The notes beneath the pieces were generated by a model. That model did no database searches, had not been told where the DNA came from, and saw nothing but the letters and a program-made list of their open reading frames with translations. Both the position numbers and the translations under genes were made by a program. This document shows positions 16,421 through 26,047 of a DNA stretch of 39,499 bases, piece by piece (within the stretch, counting starts at the first letter, position 1; each line of letters opens with the position of its first letter). This stretch comes from Pseudomonadota bacterium (lineage in GTDB: Bacteria; Bdellovibrionota_B; Oligoflexia; Oligoflexales; CAIYRB01), in contig JAPLFY010000136.1 of NCBI GenBank assembly GCA_026390435.1, forward strand, positions 1 through 39,499, read 5' to 3'.

Positions 16421-17749
16421 TTAGAATTTCTTCTTTACGCCAATTTGTAAGCCATAGGCAGTTTTATTTTTCGGCGACACCTCGTTAAAGCCAATGAGCA
16501 ACTCTGGGTCCACCGCGGAAAATGCCAACATCGCATAATCAAAGCGAGCCGACACGTAAAACCACTCAATCGGCGCAATCGAGACCTCAGCGCGAAACCG
16601 GTCATTCGTACCTTGACCGACAGCCTCGACCTTTGGACTGTCTGCAGCAGCATTAGGATCTGTTACGGCTTGTTTGTAATTATTAAGAATCGAGCGCCCC
16701 GCACTCACCGTTGTCGTGGTGCCGAAGGGCAATTTTTTGCTCGCATTCAAACCAAGTGAAATACTGCTAGCTTCCCCATACATGAAATAACCCTTAGAAG
16801 GCTGCGCCGCGCTATAGCCCACAGATCCACCCAAGCTAAGAGTCTCCCAATTATGGGTCATCCCAATATCTGCACTGTTGAGTTGCCCACTAAAGGTATT
16901 GCCTGAAGCACCCTGATCGAAAGGATCACCAATATAGGCAAAATAATCAAAAAAACCTACCGGACCGGCTGGCACCGGTTCGCTAACCGCCACCTGCCTT
17001 TGTTTGATGCTAAATTTCGCTGTATTCGCCTTACTATTGTAGCGAACACCAGTTGCGACCGTGTAATTGGACGTCATTTTACTTGAGTTTAAATCTGGCA
17101 AACCGTAGCCAACCCAGGGCGCAACGAAACCCTCGAGACCATTAGAACTAAATGGCACCACTAGCTCACTAGCGATCTGAGTAGTCAGGAACCGCCAGTT
17201 ACCTGGTGGTGACAAAGTCGTGATTGGATAATACGCATCGTTATCTAAATTGTATGAGCTCTTGCTGCCTGTAGTCTTGGCCCACTTTTCCCGGACATAC
17301 CCCGTTAAAGTGATAAATGGACGACCAGCCGACCCTGTAAAGCCAAATCCATAAGTTCCCTGGGTTTTTAGCGTGACGTCGAGAGATGATGCGCTAGTTT
17401 GTGCCGAAGTTAGCAGAAAATTCGTCACGTACTGGGACTTCTGCGTCAGAGCTAAACCAGATTCTATATAGTCAAATTTAAAACCAGGTGGATTTTTCCC
17501 CTCAACTTCGTTCTTGCGCGCTGGCACATAGGTCCGCACCGGCCGGCTTTGCCCTGCCGCGCCATAACCTGCCGCGCCATAACCTGCGGCAATATCGGTG
17601 AACGAGGCATCGACAGCCTTCTCATGGATGTCTCCTGCTCGACTATCCGTGGGGATTAATCCCAAGAATAGAAAAAAGCATAATGCAACTGACCGACACT
17701 GCAACAGTGGACGGTTATGAGCGCGAGTATCAATGTGAAAGTTTAACAT
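16421..17749 (-). CDS. Predicted outer-membrane beta-barrel protein
   Basis: A 442-residue exported protein. A long N-terminus with a hydrophobic segment (about 20-36, CFFLFLGLIP) acts as signal, followed by a Gly/Ala/Tyr repeat (AAGYGAAGYG) and many alternating amphipathic strands, ending in a C-terminal Phe (KKKF), typical of outer-membrane barrels. No known porin signature. The start lies inside the upstream gene (20-base overlap), making it the third gene of the PP2C operon. It may be an outer-membrane target or client of that signalling unit; this is inference. Confidence 0.65.
   Translation of the reverse strand: MLNFHIDTRAHNRPLLQCRSVALCFFLFLGLIPTDSRAGDIHEKAVDASFTDIAAGYGAAGYGAAGQSRPVRTYVPARKNEVEGKNPPGFKFDYIESGLALTQKSQYVTNFLLTSAQTSASSLDVTLKTQGTYGFGFTGSAGRPFITLTGYVREKWAKTTGSKSSYNLDNDAYYPITTLSPPGNWRFLTTQIASELVVPFSSNGLEGFVAPWVGYGLPDLNSSKMTSNYTVATGVRYNSKANTAKFSIKQRQVAVSEPVPAGPVGFFDYFAYIGDPFDQGASGNTFSGQLNSADIGMTHNWETLSLGGSVGYSAAQPSKGYFMYGEASSISLGLNASKKLPFGTTTTVSAGRSILNNYKQAVTDPNAAADSPKVEAVGQGTNDRFRAEVSIAPIEWFYVSARFDYAMLAFSAVDPELLIGFNEVSPKNKTAYGLQIGVKKKF
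17553..17590. repeat. 15-bp tandem duplication in the barrel gene
   Basis: CCTGCCGCGCCATAA (as read on the plus strand) occurs twice in a row, plus a partial third copy. It encodes the repeated Ala-Gly-Tyr-Gly-Ala near the mature N-terminus. Confidence 0.85.
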
Positions 17750-19061
17750 TGGATAATTCAGGCTGAGCCTGCTCGGCTGCCTTCGCTGGCGACTGCTCTC
17801 GGGTTACCAGCGAATTTAGCAAGCGAGCTTCCGTCTGGTAGTCAAACCGGGTGAAGTGATCCTCTTGATTCATTTTCCCAGCAAGCTGAGCAATCTGGTT
17901 GGTAAGATCGGCTGGTAAAGCGCCGTGCATGGCTGCAGCTAGGCGGAGTAGGTTCCAACCAAATCTCTCTTCATTATATTCGTTCGATATGTCGTTACTA
18001 CGGGCCAACGCAGCTCGGCATTTCTGCAAACTGCTCAGGTCACGGGCCGCCTCTAAACAGGTCCAGCCGGCTAGACTTGCACTTGGCTCTAAAGATACAT
18101 CAGGTACCGCTGCCCCTTTTATCGACGCCACTTGCCATTCCAGCCGAGATTTAATTTTATTCAATCCCATCCTATCCAGTTCCGATCGGCTTAAACTAAG
18201 CGCCCCTTCGTTTACCAGATCATTTAACGCACGCTGAGCCATTGTCAAACATGCAGAATAGTAGTTGTCCGTGCTGAGCCAACCCTTATTATCGCGATGC
18301 TTGATCCAGTTGGGATCCCATGCCAGCATCCGCGCCCAATGTGCATGCACTAACTTATGGTCTGTCAGAAATTCATTCCAGTCCCGATAACTGGAACGCC
18401 AGCGGCGCGACCACATCTTTAGCGAACAATCCACCGGAGCGATGGCGGTACCACGCAGAATTTTCGGATCAAGACCAGGCAACTGGCCATCGTGGCTAAA
18501 AACATAGCTTCGCAAGTACGGTAGCCAAGCATCAGCGTAAATCTTTTGCTGCTGAACCTGGTCTACTATATCGATGCTATTCGCCTGCATCAGACGATTA
18601 AAGCCCTCACGATCACCCTTATCCAGCAGTGACTGGACATCTTCTGGCTTTAAATTATGGTCTTGCTGATCTTTAGCTTTACTCGACATACGAGCAGAAT
18701 TTGCCATGTAAATGGCCGCAACGAAGGCGGCAATAGCGATTGCTAAAAACGCCATGGCCAAGCCGACACCACGGGTAGATTTTACTTTAACTCGCTTGGT
18801 GTCTTCGTTGATGAGCTTTGCGTCACTATCAGTGGCAACGCCCCAAGCTCCCGTCATATCCTCATGAACAATGCGGGCAACATCAGGATACTGCTTTTTC
18901 ACGCGCTCTAAATTTTCGAGCGTCACCCACGGACCACAATGCCCCGAGACCTCGTCCTGTAGGCCAAATTGCATGCGTTTATAGGCATCCTTTAACTCCA
19001 TCAGGGTCATTGGCCCCGTGAAGGCTTCAAGGTTACGCCTTATCAGATAGAGTTTCGCCAT
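17730..19061 (-). CDS. Membrane protein with GYF-like N-terminal domain
   Basis: A 443-residue protein, function unknown. Residues 1-65 (LYLIRRNLEAFTGPMTLMEL...GPWVTLENL) resemble the GYF_2/DUF4339 type of small domain that binds peptides. One membrane helix (about 98-120) follows, then a mostly helical external part with several Trp and Cys (for example DCSLKMWSRRWRSS). Its ATG overlaps the PP2C stop (TAATG), so the two are translationally coupled, and the barrel gene starts inside its 3' end. It may bring the phosphatase to the membrane; this is a guess from the gene order. Confidence 0.6.
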   Translation of the reverse strand: MAKLYLIRRNLEAFTGPMTLMELKDAYKRMQFGLQDEVSGHCGPWVTLENLERVKKQYPDVARIVHEDMTGAWGVATDSDAKLINEDTKRVKVKSTRGVGLAMAFLAIAIAAFVAAIYMANSARMSSKAKDQQDHNLKPEDVQSLLDKGDREGFNRLMQANSIDIVDQVQQQKIYADAWLPYLRSYVFSHDGQLPGLDPKILRGTAIAPVDCSLKMWSRRWRSSYRDWNEFLTDHKLVHAHWARMLAWDPNWIKHRDNKGWLSTDNYYSACLTMAQRALNDLVNEGALSLSRSELDRMGLNKIKSRLEWQVASIKGAAVPDVSLEPSASLAGWTCLEAARDLSSLQKCRAALARSNDISNEYNEERFGWNLLRLAAAMHGALPADLTNQIAQLAGKMNQEDHFTRFDYQTEARLLNSLVTREQSPAKAAEQAQPELSNVKLSH

Positions 19062-19837
19062 TAGCCTCTCACATGCGAAAGAAGAACGGTGATATTATCC
19101 CTGCCGCCAGCTGCATTGCCTGCATCGATTAGAACCTTAGGCAGAGAATCTAGATGGTCTAGGTTTTCGGTGATAATCTGAGCCGTTTTGCGGTCTTCAA
19201 GCATCCCGCTCAGTCCATCCGAACAAGTAAGAAAAATTTGTCCTGGCTTGAGCGGAACTTCGTAGATATCGACGTCCACTCGCTCACCTAAACCCATCGC
19301 TCGAACTAACGCTCCTTCCTTTGCCCCCGGTAGCACGGCAGACCGCGGTAGCCAACCGCGCTCAATAAAATTGCCGACGCTGTGATCCAAAGTTAATTGG
19401 AAGATGTGCTTCTTATAGTAAAGGTAAGTCCGACTATCTCCGACGTGCGCGAGATGAAGGGTTTCTCCGACAAACATGAGGCAATTTAAGGTCGTTCCCA
19501 TACCCGTGAGATCGCGATCGCGTCGCCCACGCTCAAGAATTTCCATATTAACGCGATCGATGGAGCTCGACAAAAACGGTGCAATCTCTTCGTGGCGAAT
19601 ACGATCACTATTAAGAAATGATTTCCGCAGGCCATTTACGGCCATGCTCGAAGCCACTTCTCCGCCACTGCGGCCGCCAATACCGTCCGCGACTATGCCG
19701 AATCCGGCTGCCTCGTCGTAGTATAGGCTGTCTTGATTACTTTTTCGCCGCCGACCGACATCGGTGGCTCCGATCATACGAACCTGCACGCGCTGCCTCC
19801 ACTTTGCTTCTGGTTCGGAATCGGAATATTGAGGCAA
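19061..19837 (-). CDS. PP2C-family Ser/Thr protein phosphatase
   Basis: A 258-residue PrpC/Stp-type phosphatase that removes phosphate from Ser/Thr. Motifs in order: SNQDS (Asp36), ADGIGGRSGGE (Asp51), GMGTT (112-116), HVGDSRTY, CSDGLSG (Asp207) and GGRDNIT (Asp247), which give the two-metal site. Normal length, no membrane segment. TTG start at 19837 with AAGGGA upstream. First gene of a three-gene overlapping operon. It is a natural counterpart of the two Ser/Thr kinases in this window. Confidence 0.9.
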   Translation of the reverse strand: MPQYSDSEPEAKWRQRVQVRMIGATDVGRRRKSNQDSLYYDEAAGFGIVADGIGGRSGGEVASSMAVNGLRKSFLNSDRIRHEEIAPFLSSSIDRVNMEILERGRRDRDLTGMGTTLNCLMFVGETLHLAHVGDSRTYLYYKKHIFQLTLDHSVGNFIERGWLPRSAVLPGAKEGALVRAMGLGERVDVDIYEVPLKPGQIFLTCSDGLSGMLEDRKTAQIITENLDHLDSLPKVLIDAGNAAGGRDNITVLLSHVRG

Positions 19838-19955
19838 TTCCCTTAGCGCGGCTTGCCCGCATCGGAATTACTAGTTTACTTTCCAACCCACCGAAAAGAA
19901 TAACAAATCATAGCCGTTTGGGTTACCTTTTTTCCATATTTAAGGCTGACAGAAC

Positions 19956-19987
19956 AAAATCAGCGAGACGACAAAGTCGCTGACTTT
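19956..19987. repeat. Inverted repeat in the divergent region before the aminotransferase
   Basis: AAAATCAGCGA and TCGCTGACTTT pair over 11 bases with one mismatch (7 bp perfect at TCAGCGA/TCGCTGA), with a 10-base spacer. It lies between the PP2C operon and the aminotransferase gene and could be an operator for either. I see no convincing promoter boxes beside it. Confidence 0.5.
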
Positions 19988-20075
19988 GATCGGAAAAAAA
20001 GCTAACTTAGTGAAGATATCCAAATCACTTTAATTTGTTGGCTACACTCGCCAGCATACCCGTGAGGTTACCTCG

Positions 20076-21245
20076 ATGCCGAAAATTTCTGCCAAGTGGA
20101 GGGATTTCGGCACCTCCATATTCTCTATAATGACCCAAAAAGCGATCGCCAGTGGCGCTGTCAATCTAGCCCAAGGATTTCCTGACTTCGATGGACCAAC
20201 AGTCATAAAAGATGCGGCTATCGCAGCGATCAAGGCTGGTCGTAATCAATACGCTCCAGCCCCCGGTGTACCGGAACTTAGGCAACTCTTAGCTCAGCGA
20301 AAGGCAGAACTAAGCCAACGCACTTACGACTGGAATAGCGAAGTCACCATCTTTTCTGGGGCCTCTGAGGCAATTTTTTGTGCGTTACAAGCCCTATTCG
20401 ATCCCGGCGATGAAATTTTAGCGTTTGAACCGTACTTCGACTCCTACCCAGCAGCGGCACATAGCAGCGGTGCCCGTATTGTAGGTATCCCGCTGGACCC
20501 GCCGAGTTTTACCTTCACTCGCTCTAGCCTGGAACAGGCCGTCACTAAACGCACCCGGGCCCTGCTGCTGAATTCACCGCATAATCCAACTGGTCGAGCC
20601 TTTAACCAAGTTGAGCTAGAGTTACTGCGCGATTTTGTACTGGCGCATGACCTCTTAGTGATCACCGATGAAGTTTACGAGGAACTCGTTTACAGTCCCG
20701 CTAAACATCAAAGTATTGCTGATTTGCCGGACATGGCGGAACGTAGCATCGTCATATCGTCGACCGCGAAGACCTTTAGCTTTACCGGCTGGAAAGTTGG
20801 CTATGCATTTGCTCCCAAAGAGCTAACCGCAGCATTACGCGCGGTACACCAATTCACCGTCTTTTGTTCTGCAACACCGCTCCAATACGGCATGATCGCC
20901 GCTTTAGAGCTAGGGCCAGAATATTTCAGAGAATTACGCCAGGACTACCGTCTGCGCCGGGACCTTTTACTGACGGAACTCCGCGCATCTGGTTTTCGCG
21001 CCGAAGCTCCAGAGGGCACTTACTTCATAGTCGCCGATTACAGCGACCTCTCAACACTCGATGACCTCAACTTTGCCTCACAACTTACTGAGCAGCACAA
21101 AGTAGCGGCCATTCCAATCTCAGTGTTTTACACGGATCAGCAACTTGCTGCGCGCCGCTATCGCTACGTACGGTTCGCATTCTGTAAGAACCAAGCAACC
21201 ATTGCTGAAGCTGGTGCTCGACTTAGGCGGATCCGGGAGCCATAA
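20076..21245 (+). CDS. PLP-dependent aminotransferase, class I/II (methionine/kynurenine type)
   Basis: A 389-residue cytoplasmic fold-type I aminotransferase. The N-terminus (NLAQGFPDFDGP) and the FSGASEAIF turn resemble the KAT/YbdL group, which acts on methionine, glutamine or aromatic amino acids. Active-site features are NSPHNPTG (about 166-173), DEVYEELVY (Asp198) and SSTAKTFSFTGWKVG with the PLP Lys232, plus the C-terminal YVRFAFCKN, whose Arg binds the substrate carboxylate. Single gene with its own upstream region; substrate not certain. Confidence 0.85.
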   Translation: MPKISAKWRDFGTSIFSIMTQKAIASGAVNLAQGFPDFDGPTVIKDAAIAAIKAGRNQYAPAPGVPELRQLLAQRKAELSQRTYDWNSEVTIFSGASEAIFCALQALFDPGDEILAFEPYFDSYPAAAHSSGARIVGIPLDPPSFTFTRSSLEQAVTKRTRALLLNSPHNPTGRAFNQVELELLRDFVLAHDLLVITDEVYEELVYSPAKHQSIADLPDMAERSIVISSTAKTFSFTGWKVGYAFAPKELTAALRAVHQFTVFCSATPLQYGMIAALELGPEYFRELRQDYRLRRDLLLTELRASGFRAEAPEGTYFIVADYSDLSTLDDLNFASQLTEQHKVAAIPISVFYTDQQLAARRYRYVRFAFCKNQATIAEAGARLRRIREP

Positions 21246-21284
21246 AGGAGCGCGGTATCTGAGTGCTTGAGCCTAGCCCTGACT

Positions 21285-22190
21285 CTAGCCCCGGCTGGCG
21301 CCCAAACTCGGCCAAATACTCATCTCCGGCAAATACACCCACCCATCCTCATCTCGGTAATGATCTGGCCTCTGCTGCGTCAAACCGCTGCTCTGTAGCG
21401 ACGCGACAACAGTGGCAATAAAAGCGTGAAAAACTTCCACGCTGCCGCAAAGCAGCTCACTTAGAGACGGGTTCATTGGCGCCACCAAATGGGCTCCTAT
21501 CATCGCACCCAAAATACCCTGACGCATGGCTAGACCAGTCTCAAAGCGTCTATAATTTTGGCGTGCATGATCCGGCAATCCCAGCGGCTCCCGCATGAAC
21601 TCAATCGCATTGGCTACCTGGGTTTCTAAAAGTTCAATCCGTGGCGACATGGCATTGAGGCGCCTTTGCAGAGTCCGGGCCCGAGTGACTAAAGGGGCTA
21701 GATTAGCGCTGTAGGTCGGCTCCTGTGCTTCGCCCTCGTCTTGATTCAACTGCATAACGTCCCACACACGCTGGCTCTGGGGATTTACCGGCCGCGCCTT
21801 TCGCGCGCCACGCCTTCTCACCCGGCTACTAATTGCCAACATGTAAGCGACCGCAACGTCGTCACACTGCACTGCGCCAGGACAGACGGGGCGTTGACAG
21901 GCCACGCAAGGGGGCAAAGTCAGTGGACAATCCACGAACACGGCGGCAAAGGGTCCATGGTGTTGAAGCAGCTCGACCAAGCGGTCGTCAGAAAATAAAG
22001 TGCCATATGCTCCGATCTTTTCATATACTTGGGATATCTCAACAGGTGCATGGCGAAGATTACCTGAGGCAACCACTAGAGCCGTCTTGTTTGCATTAGG
22101 TCCGGACAAGTGGATACCCGCCGTCCTAACACTGCTGAGCGTCGAGGATTTATTGCTGATCTGGCGAGAAAAAATATGCTCATTACTCAT
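21285..22190 (-). CDS. DUF429-like predicted RNase H-fold protein with Cys cluster
   Basis: A 301-residue protein. The N-terminal part (AGIHLSGPNANKTALVV, then AVFVDCPLTLP) resembles DUF429, a group predicted to have an RNase H-like nuclease fold. The residue after GI, Asp in most such proteins as I recall them, is His here. A four-cysteine cluster (Cys95, 98, 103, 109; C-x2-C-x4-C-x5-C) sits right after the second strand and could bind metal. The C-terminal half is helical. It starts at ATG 22190, divergent to and overlapping the start of the next gene. Function unknown. Confidence 0.55.
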   Translation of the reverse strand: MSNEHIFSRQISNKSSTLSSVRTAGIHLSGPNANKTALVVASGNLRHAPVEISQVYEKIGAYGTLFSDDRLVELLQHHGPFAAVFVDCPLTLPPCVACQRPVCPGAVQCDDVAVAYMLAISSRVRRRGARKARPVNPQSQRVWDVMQLNQDEGEAQEPTYSANLAPLVTRARTLQRRLNAMSPRIELLETQVANAIEFMREPLGLPDHARQNYRRFETGLAMRQGILGAMIGAHLVAPMNPSLSELLCGSVEVFHAFIATVVASLQSSGLTQQRPDHYRDEDGWVYLPEMSIWPSLGASRG

Positions 22191-23934
22191 AGTCGCTCAC
22201 GCTTTCGTCGTGCTGGCTTGCAAGCCATTGTATGCAGCGGAAGCTACCGCCAATTACGCCGAGGCAGGCCGTCTGCAACTAGCGCAGAAGAACTACGACG
22301 AAGCCATTGACCTCCTGAGGATGCATCTTAGGCAGTCGCCCAAGGACTACAATACCTGGAATTTGCTGGCGACGGCTTATTATTATTCCGGTCAACCTAG
22401 GCGGGGCCTACGTTACTTTAAACACGCAGAACACCTCACGACTGCCTCGGCATACAATTATTATCACCAAGGCCTGTGCTACGAAGCTTTGGCACCAGCA
22501 GCGCTGGATGCAGCCGAGCCCGCAGACCTACTTAAAGCCAAGCAATATTTTGCCCTTGCATCCCAGCGCTTTACTGATGAGTACGCTGCCCGTGCCACTT
22601 ATGAAGTCGGAGTACTCGAATACCTGGCTCATAATAAAGCTGCCGCACGGCATTGGCTTACCCGGTACCTGTCACATTACCCGAAGGGAAACTACGCCCC
22701 ACAAGTCAATCAGCTCCTGCAAAGCCTCCAAGAAAACCGTTGGCTCACTAATATCGAAGGCACCAAAAAGCCAAACATGGAATCGGCGCTGTTCAAGTAC
22801 AACAATCTTTCCCTAGGCCCTCTACCGCATTACTGGTTTACCCAAGGCGGATTTCAATATTCCGAGGTAGCTGCTCAAGAACCAAAAGCGAGGGCGCAAA
22901 TCAGCGCCAGCGACAACAGGTTTATTGCCATGCTAGCCAACGCCGGTGTTGGTATAGGACCGATCCGTGAGGACGACATCACCTTATTTGCCGGCTATTC
23001 CTACAAACAGACCTGGGACTCAAACAGTGACCGGATCAATCGCTGGGTGGAGTCCCCAACAGATTTAGACACCTTCCCATTTCAGGCAGATCTACTGCTC
23101 CGCCGCCACCAAATCTATGCCGATGTTCGCCGCGACTTCCGCAAAACGTTTTTCGTCGGAGTGTTCGGTCGGCTAGAATACGCGCGCGTCGGCTCAGCAT
23201 ATTTCCCATCCGCCGATAGCCCGATGTTCCGCAAAACTCTCGATCAAGGTCAAATCCAGCTTTTGATACCTTGGATTGGGATGGCCTACTGGGACCATTT
23301 TCGGACGCTATTTTACCTATACATGAACAAACAACTAGTCTTTAACAGCCCGGAATTCTCCAACAAGAGCTATGATTTTGGACTTAGCAGCAAAACTCCT
23401 ACCATGAGCCTTGGCATCAGTCATGCCATTGACCTGCCTCGCTATGACTTAGCTATAGATATCGAGCTATTTCGCTATGAGTTTATCTACAACGATCCTT
23501 GGCTTGATTATAAGCGCCAGGGTATTTTCATAGGAGTGGAACAAGACTTTCTCCAACGCTGGACGGTGGCTGGTATAGGCGGCTACTACAGCGATCTCTA
23601 CGTTTTCCCCCGCGTTAAAAGCTACAACTGCAGCACACTGGACAATACGTCCACAGATCAATTCATCGCCTCGTCAAGCCCTCGTGGCTGTAATCGCAAC
23701 GATACTGGTACGCTATATCAACTTGGTTTATACTGGAATAGAACACAGTTTCAGCGAGTTTCCATGCTGATACAATATATTAGCAACGAGAATGCCGATC
23801 AAAAGGAATTCAATCAGACTACGAAGAACGTCCAAGTAATGTATACGCTAGCGTTTCCCAGTGTGAAACGGGTATCGAGGTTTGTGGACCGCTTTGCGGA
23901 CGCGGCCTTTACCAAAGGGGGGAAGACTTGGTAG
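22153..23934 (+). CDS. TPR protein with C-terminal outer-membrane barrel-like region
   Basis: A 593-residue exported protein. I place the start at TTG 22153 (GAGGA upstream), giving a signal segment (CSLLIVAHAFVVLAC); cleavage after the Ala before Cys would make it a lipoprotein, while cleavage near PLYA-AE would be a normal signal. The frame is open upstream to 22000. About residues 35-190 hold TPR repeats (YAEAGRLQLAQKNYDEAIDLL, YYYSGQPRRGLRYFKHA). The remainder is rich in Tyr/Trp/Phe strands as in an outer-membrane barrel. TPR-plus-barrel proteins often bind or export surface components; that role is inferred. The stop overlaps the PilZ gene start. Confidence 0.65.
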   Translation: MLIWREKICSLLIVAHAFVVLACKPLYAAEATANYAEAGRLQLAQKNYDEAIDLLRMHLRQSPKDYNTWNLLATAYYYSGQPRRGLRYFKHAEHLTTASAYNYYHQGLCYEALAPAALDAAEPADLLKAKQYFALASQRFTDEYAARATYEVGVLEYLAHNKAAARHWLTRYLSHYPKGNYAPQVNQLLQSLQENRWLTNIEGTKKPNMESALFKYNNLSLGPLPHYWFTQGGFQYSEVAAQEPKARAQISASDNRFIAMLANAGVGIGPIREDDITLFAGYSYKQTWDSNSDRINRWVESPTDLDTFPFQADLLLRRHQIYADVRRDFRKTFFVGVFGRLEYARVGSAYFPSADSPMFRKTLDQGQIQLLIPWIGMAYWDHFRTLFYLYMNKQLVFNSPEFSNKSYDFGLSSKTPTMSLGISHAIDLPRYDLAIDIELFRYEFIYNDPWLDYKRQGIFIGVEQDFLQRWTVAGIGGYYSDLYVFPRVKSYNCSTLDNTSTDQFIASSSPRGCNRNDTGTLYQLGLYWNRTQFQRVSMLIQYISNENADQKEFNQTTKNVQVMYTLAFPSVKRVSRFVDRFADAAFTKGGKTW

Positions 23935-24521
23935 AAGTTGCGAGCAGCCAGAAAGCAATTGATGAGGCACTTAGACTGCGTCAGGCGGTATTTATATCGG
24001 GTGACGGCCTGGCGATCACGTTCCAGACTTTCGTAGTATCACGGAACTCTGATGGCCTGGTCCTAGCCAACCACATCAGGCCAAAGTATATCGGCGACTT
24101 TATGAACTCCCGGGCCTTTAGCTTACAAATAGGCATGGTTAGGTTCCAGTCAGACAAAATAATTTCAGACGGCCAAAATGTCATTTTCCCCCTGAAAAAA
24201 GACTCTGTGATTGAGGAAACGCGTCAGTCAGAACGTTTTTATTTCACCACTGATGAGCGCGTCATTGTGGAAATACTTAATCCCTTCGATGGCGAAACGC
24301 GGATCTCAAAATCCGTCATGGACATGTCAGCAACCGGACTATCTTTGCGTACGACATTTGAATCACAGCTTTTCCGTCCCGACACTTATCTACCCACGAT
24401 GCGAGTCTTAGTTGACGGCGAACTTTATAAAAAAGGCTCTGGTCGTGTAGTTTATCGCCGCAAGTTGATGGATCTCGGTGGCCAGATACGTAGTCAAGTC
24501 GGAATTAAATTCGAGAGTTGA
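23928..24521 (+). CDS. PilZ-domain protein (c-di-GMP receptor)
   Basis: A 197-residue cytoplasmic protein. The C-terminal PilZ domain carries RQSER (99-103, RxxxR) and DMSATG (132-137, DxSxxG), the residues that bind c-di-GMP. The N-terminal 95 residues form a separate beta domain of the YcgR-brake type. TTG start with GGGGGGAAG upstream, seven-base overlap with the TPR/barrel gene, so the two are coupled. It ends one base before the next ATG. Its output may control that barrel protein or motility. Confidence 0.85.
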   Translation: MVEVASSQKAIDEALRLRQAVFISGDGLAITFQTFVVSRNSDGLVLANHIRPKYIGDFMNSRAFSLQIGMVRFQSDKIISDGQNVIFPLKKDSVIEETRQSERFYFTTDERVIVEILNPFDGETRISKSVMDMSATGLSLRTTFESQLFRPDTYLPTMRVLVDGELYKKGSGRVVYRRKLMDLGGQIRSQVGIKFES

Positions 24522-25994
24522 ATGGCAAATTTACCTGGTAGCCGCAATATAAGCCGTCTGAAAAAGTGGCAACGCCTATTCGTTAATCGTTCCCTCAACA
24601 TGGGCAACATTAAAGCGATTGGTTTTGACATGGATCACACCCTAGTAGTTTATAATCGCGAGGCCTTTGAGGCCCTAGCATTCCGGGAGACATTGAAGAA
24701 ATTTATTGCCAGCGGTTACCCTGAAGAGCTAGCAACTCTAGCTTTCGATCCGAATCTATTGATTCGGGGCTTACTAGTCGACATGGACCGTGGAAATGTA
24801 CTGAAAGTCGATGGCCATAAATATGTCAAAGTCGCCTATCACGGACATGTCCGGCTAGCAAAAGACGTGCGTCGCAGCGTCTACAATATTGAGAGCTTCA
24901 AGGCTGGATCACTGCTTTCGGTCGATACTTTCTTCTCATTAAGCGAAGTTCAGCTATTCACCGAAATAGTCGATTATATGGCTCGCAATCCGAACAAAAT
25001 CCAGAAGAGCTACCGGGAAGTATACGACGACTTACGTCGATTTATCGACCAGAGTCACGCTGATGGATCAATAAAAACGCACGTATTGGCGCATCCGGAA
25101 AAATTTGTGCGTAAAGACAAATATCTAGCCCTGACGCTGAAGCAACAAATCGAGGCTGGCAAATCACTTTTCCTTCTAACCAACTCGAGCTGGGAATATA
25201 CGAATGCACTCATGACCTATATCCTAGGCGACGAAAGTGACGAGTTCACCGACTGGCGACAATATTTTGAGTATATTTTGGTGAGCTCTGGTAAACCTGG
25301 ATTTTTTACTGGTAGCCAACCTTTTTACGAGATTCAGACAAAAACCGGCACGGTGAAGCCGCTGGCTGGACCGCTCGCGGAGCGCTCTATTTACCAAGGC
25401 GGGAATGCTAAACTCTTTCAACAGCTAACTGGAATACGCGGTGATGAAATCCTATTTGTTGGTGATCACATCTACGGTGACATCATTCGCTCGAAGCATA
25501 GCGTTAATTGGCGTACACTTTTGGTTATCGAAGAGCTGGGCACTGAATTAGTGAAACTCGAGGCTTTAAAGCGGGCGCTCAGCGATATTAGGTCTAAAAT
25601 GGAAGAGCGTGAGATTGCCGACGAAGACCTACAAGTGCTGCACTCAAAGCTTCGCTGGCAGGAACGTTTGATGGCGCATTCTCAAGCGAATGGCGAAGTA
25701 AAAAAGGCCGAATATATCGGCAAAGAACGCGAAAAATTAGCTACCAAAGCTGGCCGCTTAGCCACGCGACTTGAAAAGCTCGACTTTGAAATCAAGACGA
25801 TGACCGAGGCTCGCGCGGCCCGCGTTCACCCAGTCTGGGGTGAACTCATGAAGGTAGGTCTTGAGCGTAGCCGTTTCGCTGATCAGGTTGCTGATTACGC
25901 CTGTCTATATACCAGTGCTGTGTCGAACTTAAGGTTTTACAGCCCATTCAAGCGTTTCTCGTCCGTCCACGATATGTTAGCACACGACTTTTAA
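24522..25994 (+). CDS. HAD-IG family 5'-nucleotidase
   Basis: A 490-residue cytoplasmic HAD-superfamily enzyme of the HAD-IG (cN-II-like) group, which dephosphorylates purine nucleotides. Motif I is GFDMDHTLVVY (Asp36, Asp38); LLTNSS is motif II; KPGFF lies further on; VGDHIYGDI (about 312-320) gives the acidic motif. A long helical insert near residues 350-440 is charged and coiled-coil-like. It begins at the base after the PilZ stop, so both likely share an mRNA. The substrate, IMP or GMP, is inferred. Confidence 0.85.
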   Translation: MANLPGSRNISRLKKWQRLFVNRSLNMGNIKAIGFDMDHTLVVYNREAFEALAFRETLKKFIASGYPEELATLAFDPNLLIRGLLVDMDRGNVLKVDGHKYVKVAYHGHVRLAKDVRRSVYNIESFKAGSLLSVDTFFSLSEVQLFTEIVDYMARNPNKIQKSYREVYDDLRRFIDQSHADGSIKTHVLAHPEKFVRKDKYLALTLKQQIEAGKSLFLLTNSSWEYTNALMTYILGDESDEFTDWRQYFEYILVSSGKPGFFTGSQPFYEIQTKTGTVKPLAGPLAERSIYQGGNAKLFQQLTGIRGDEILFVGDHIYGDIIRSKHSVNWRTLLVIEELGTELVKLEALKRALSDIRSKMEEREIADEDLQVLHSKLRWQERLMAHSQANGEVKKAEYIGKEREKLATKAGRLATRLEKLDFEIKTMTEARAARVHPVWGELMKVGLERSRFADQVADYACLYTSAVSNLRFYSPFKRFSSVHDMLAHDF

Positions 25995-26047
25995 TGGCCG
26001 GCATAGCTGCTCTGACATCGTGAAGACACTATCGGAGACTGACTGAG

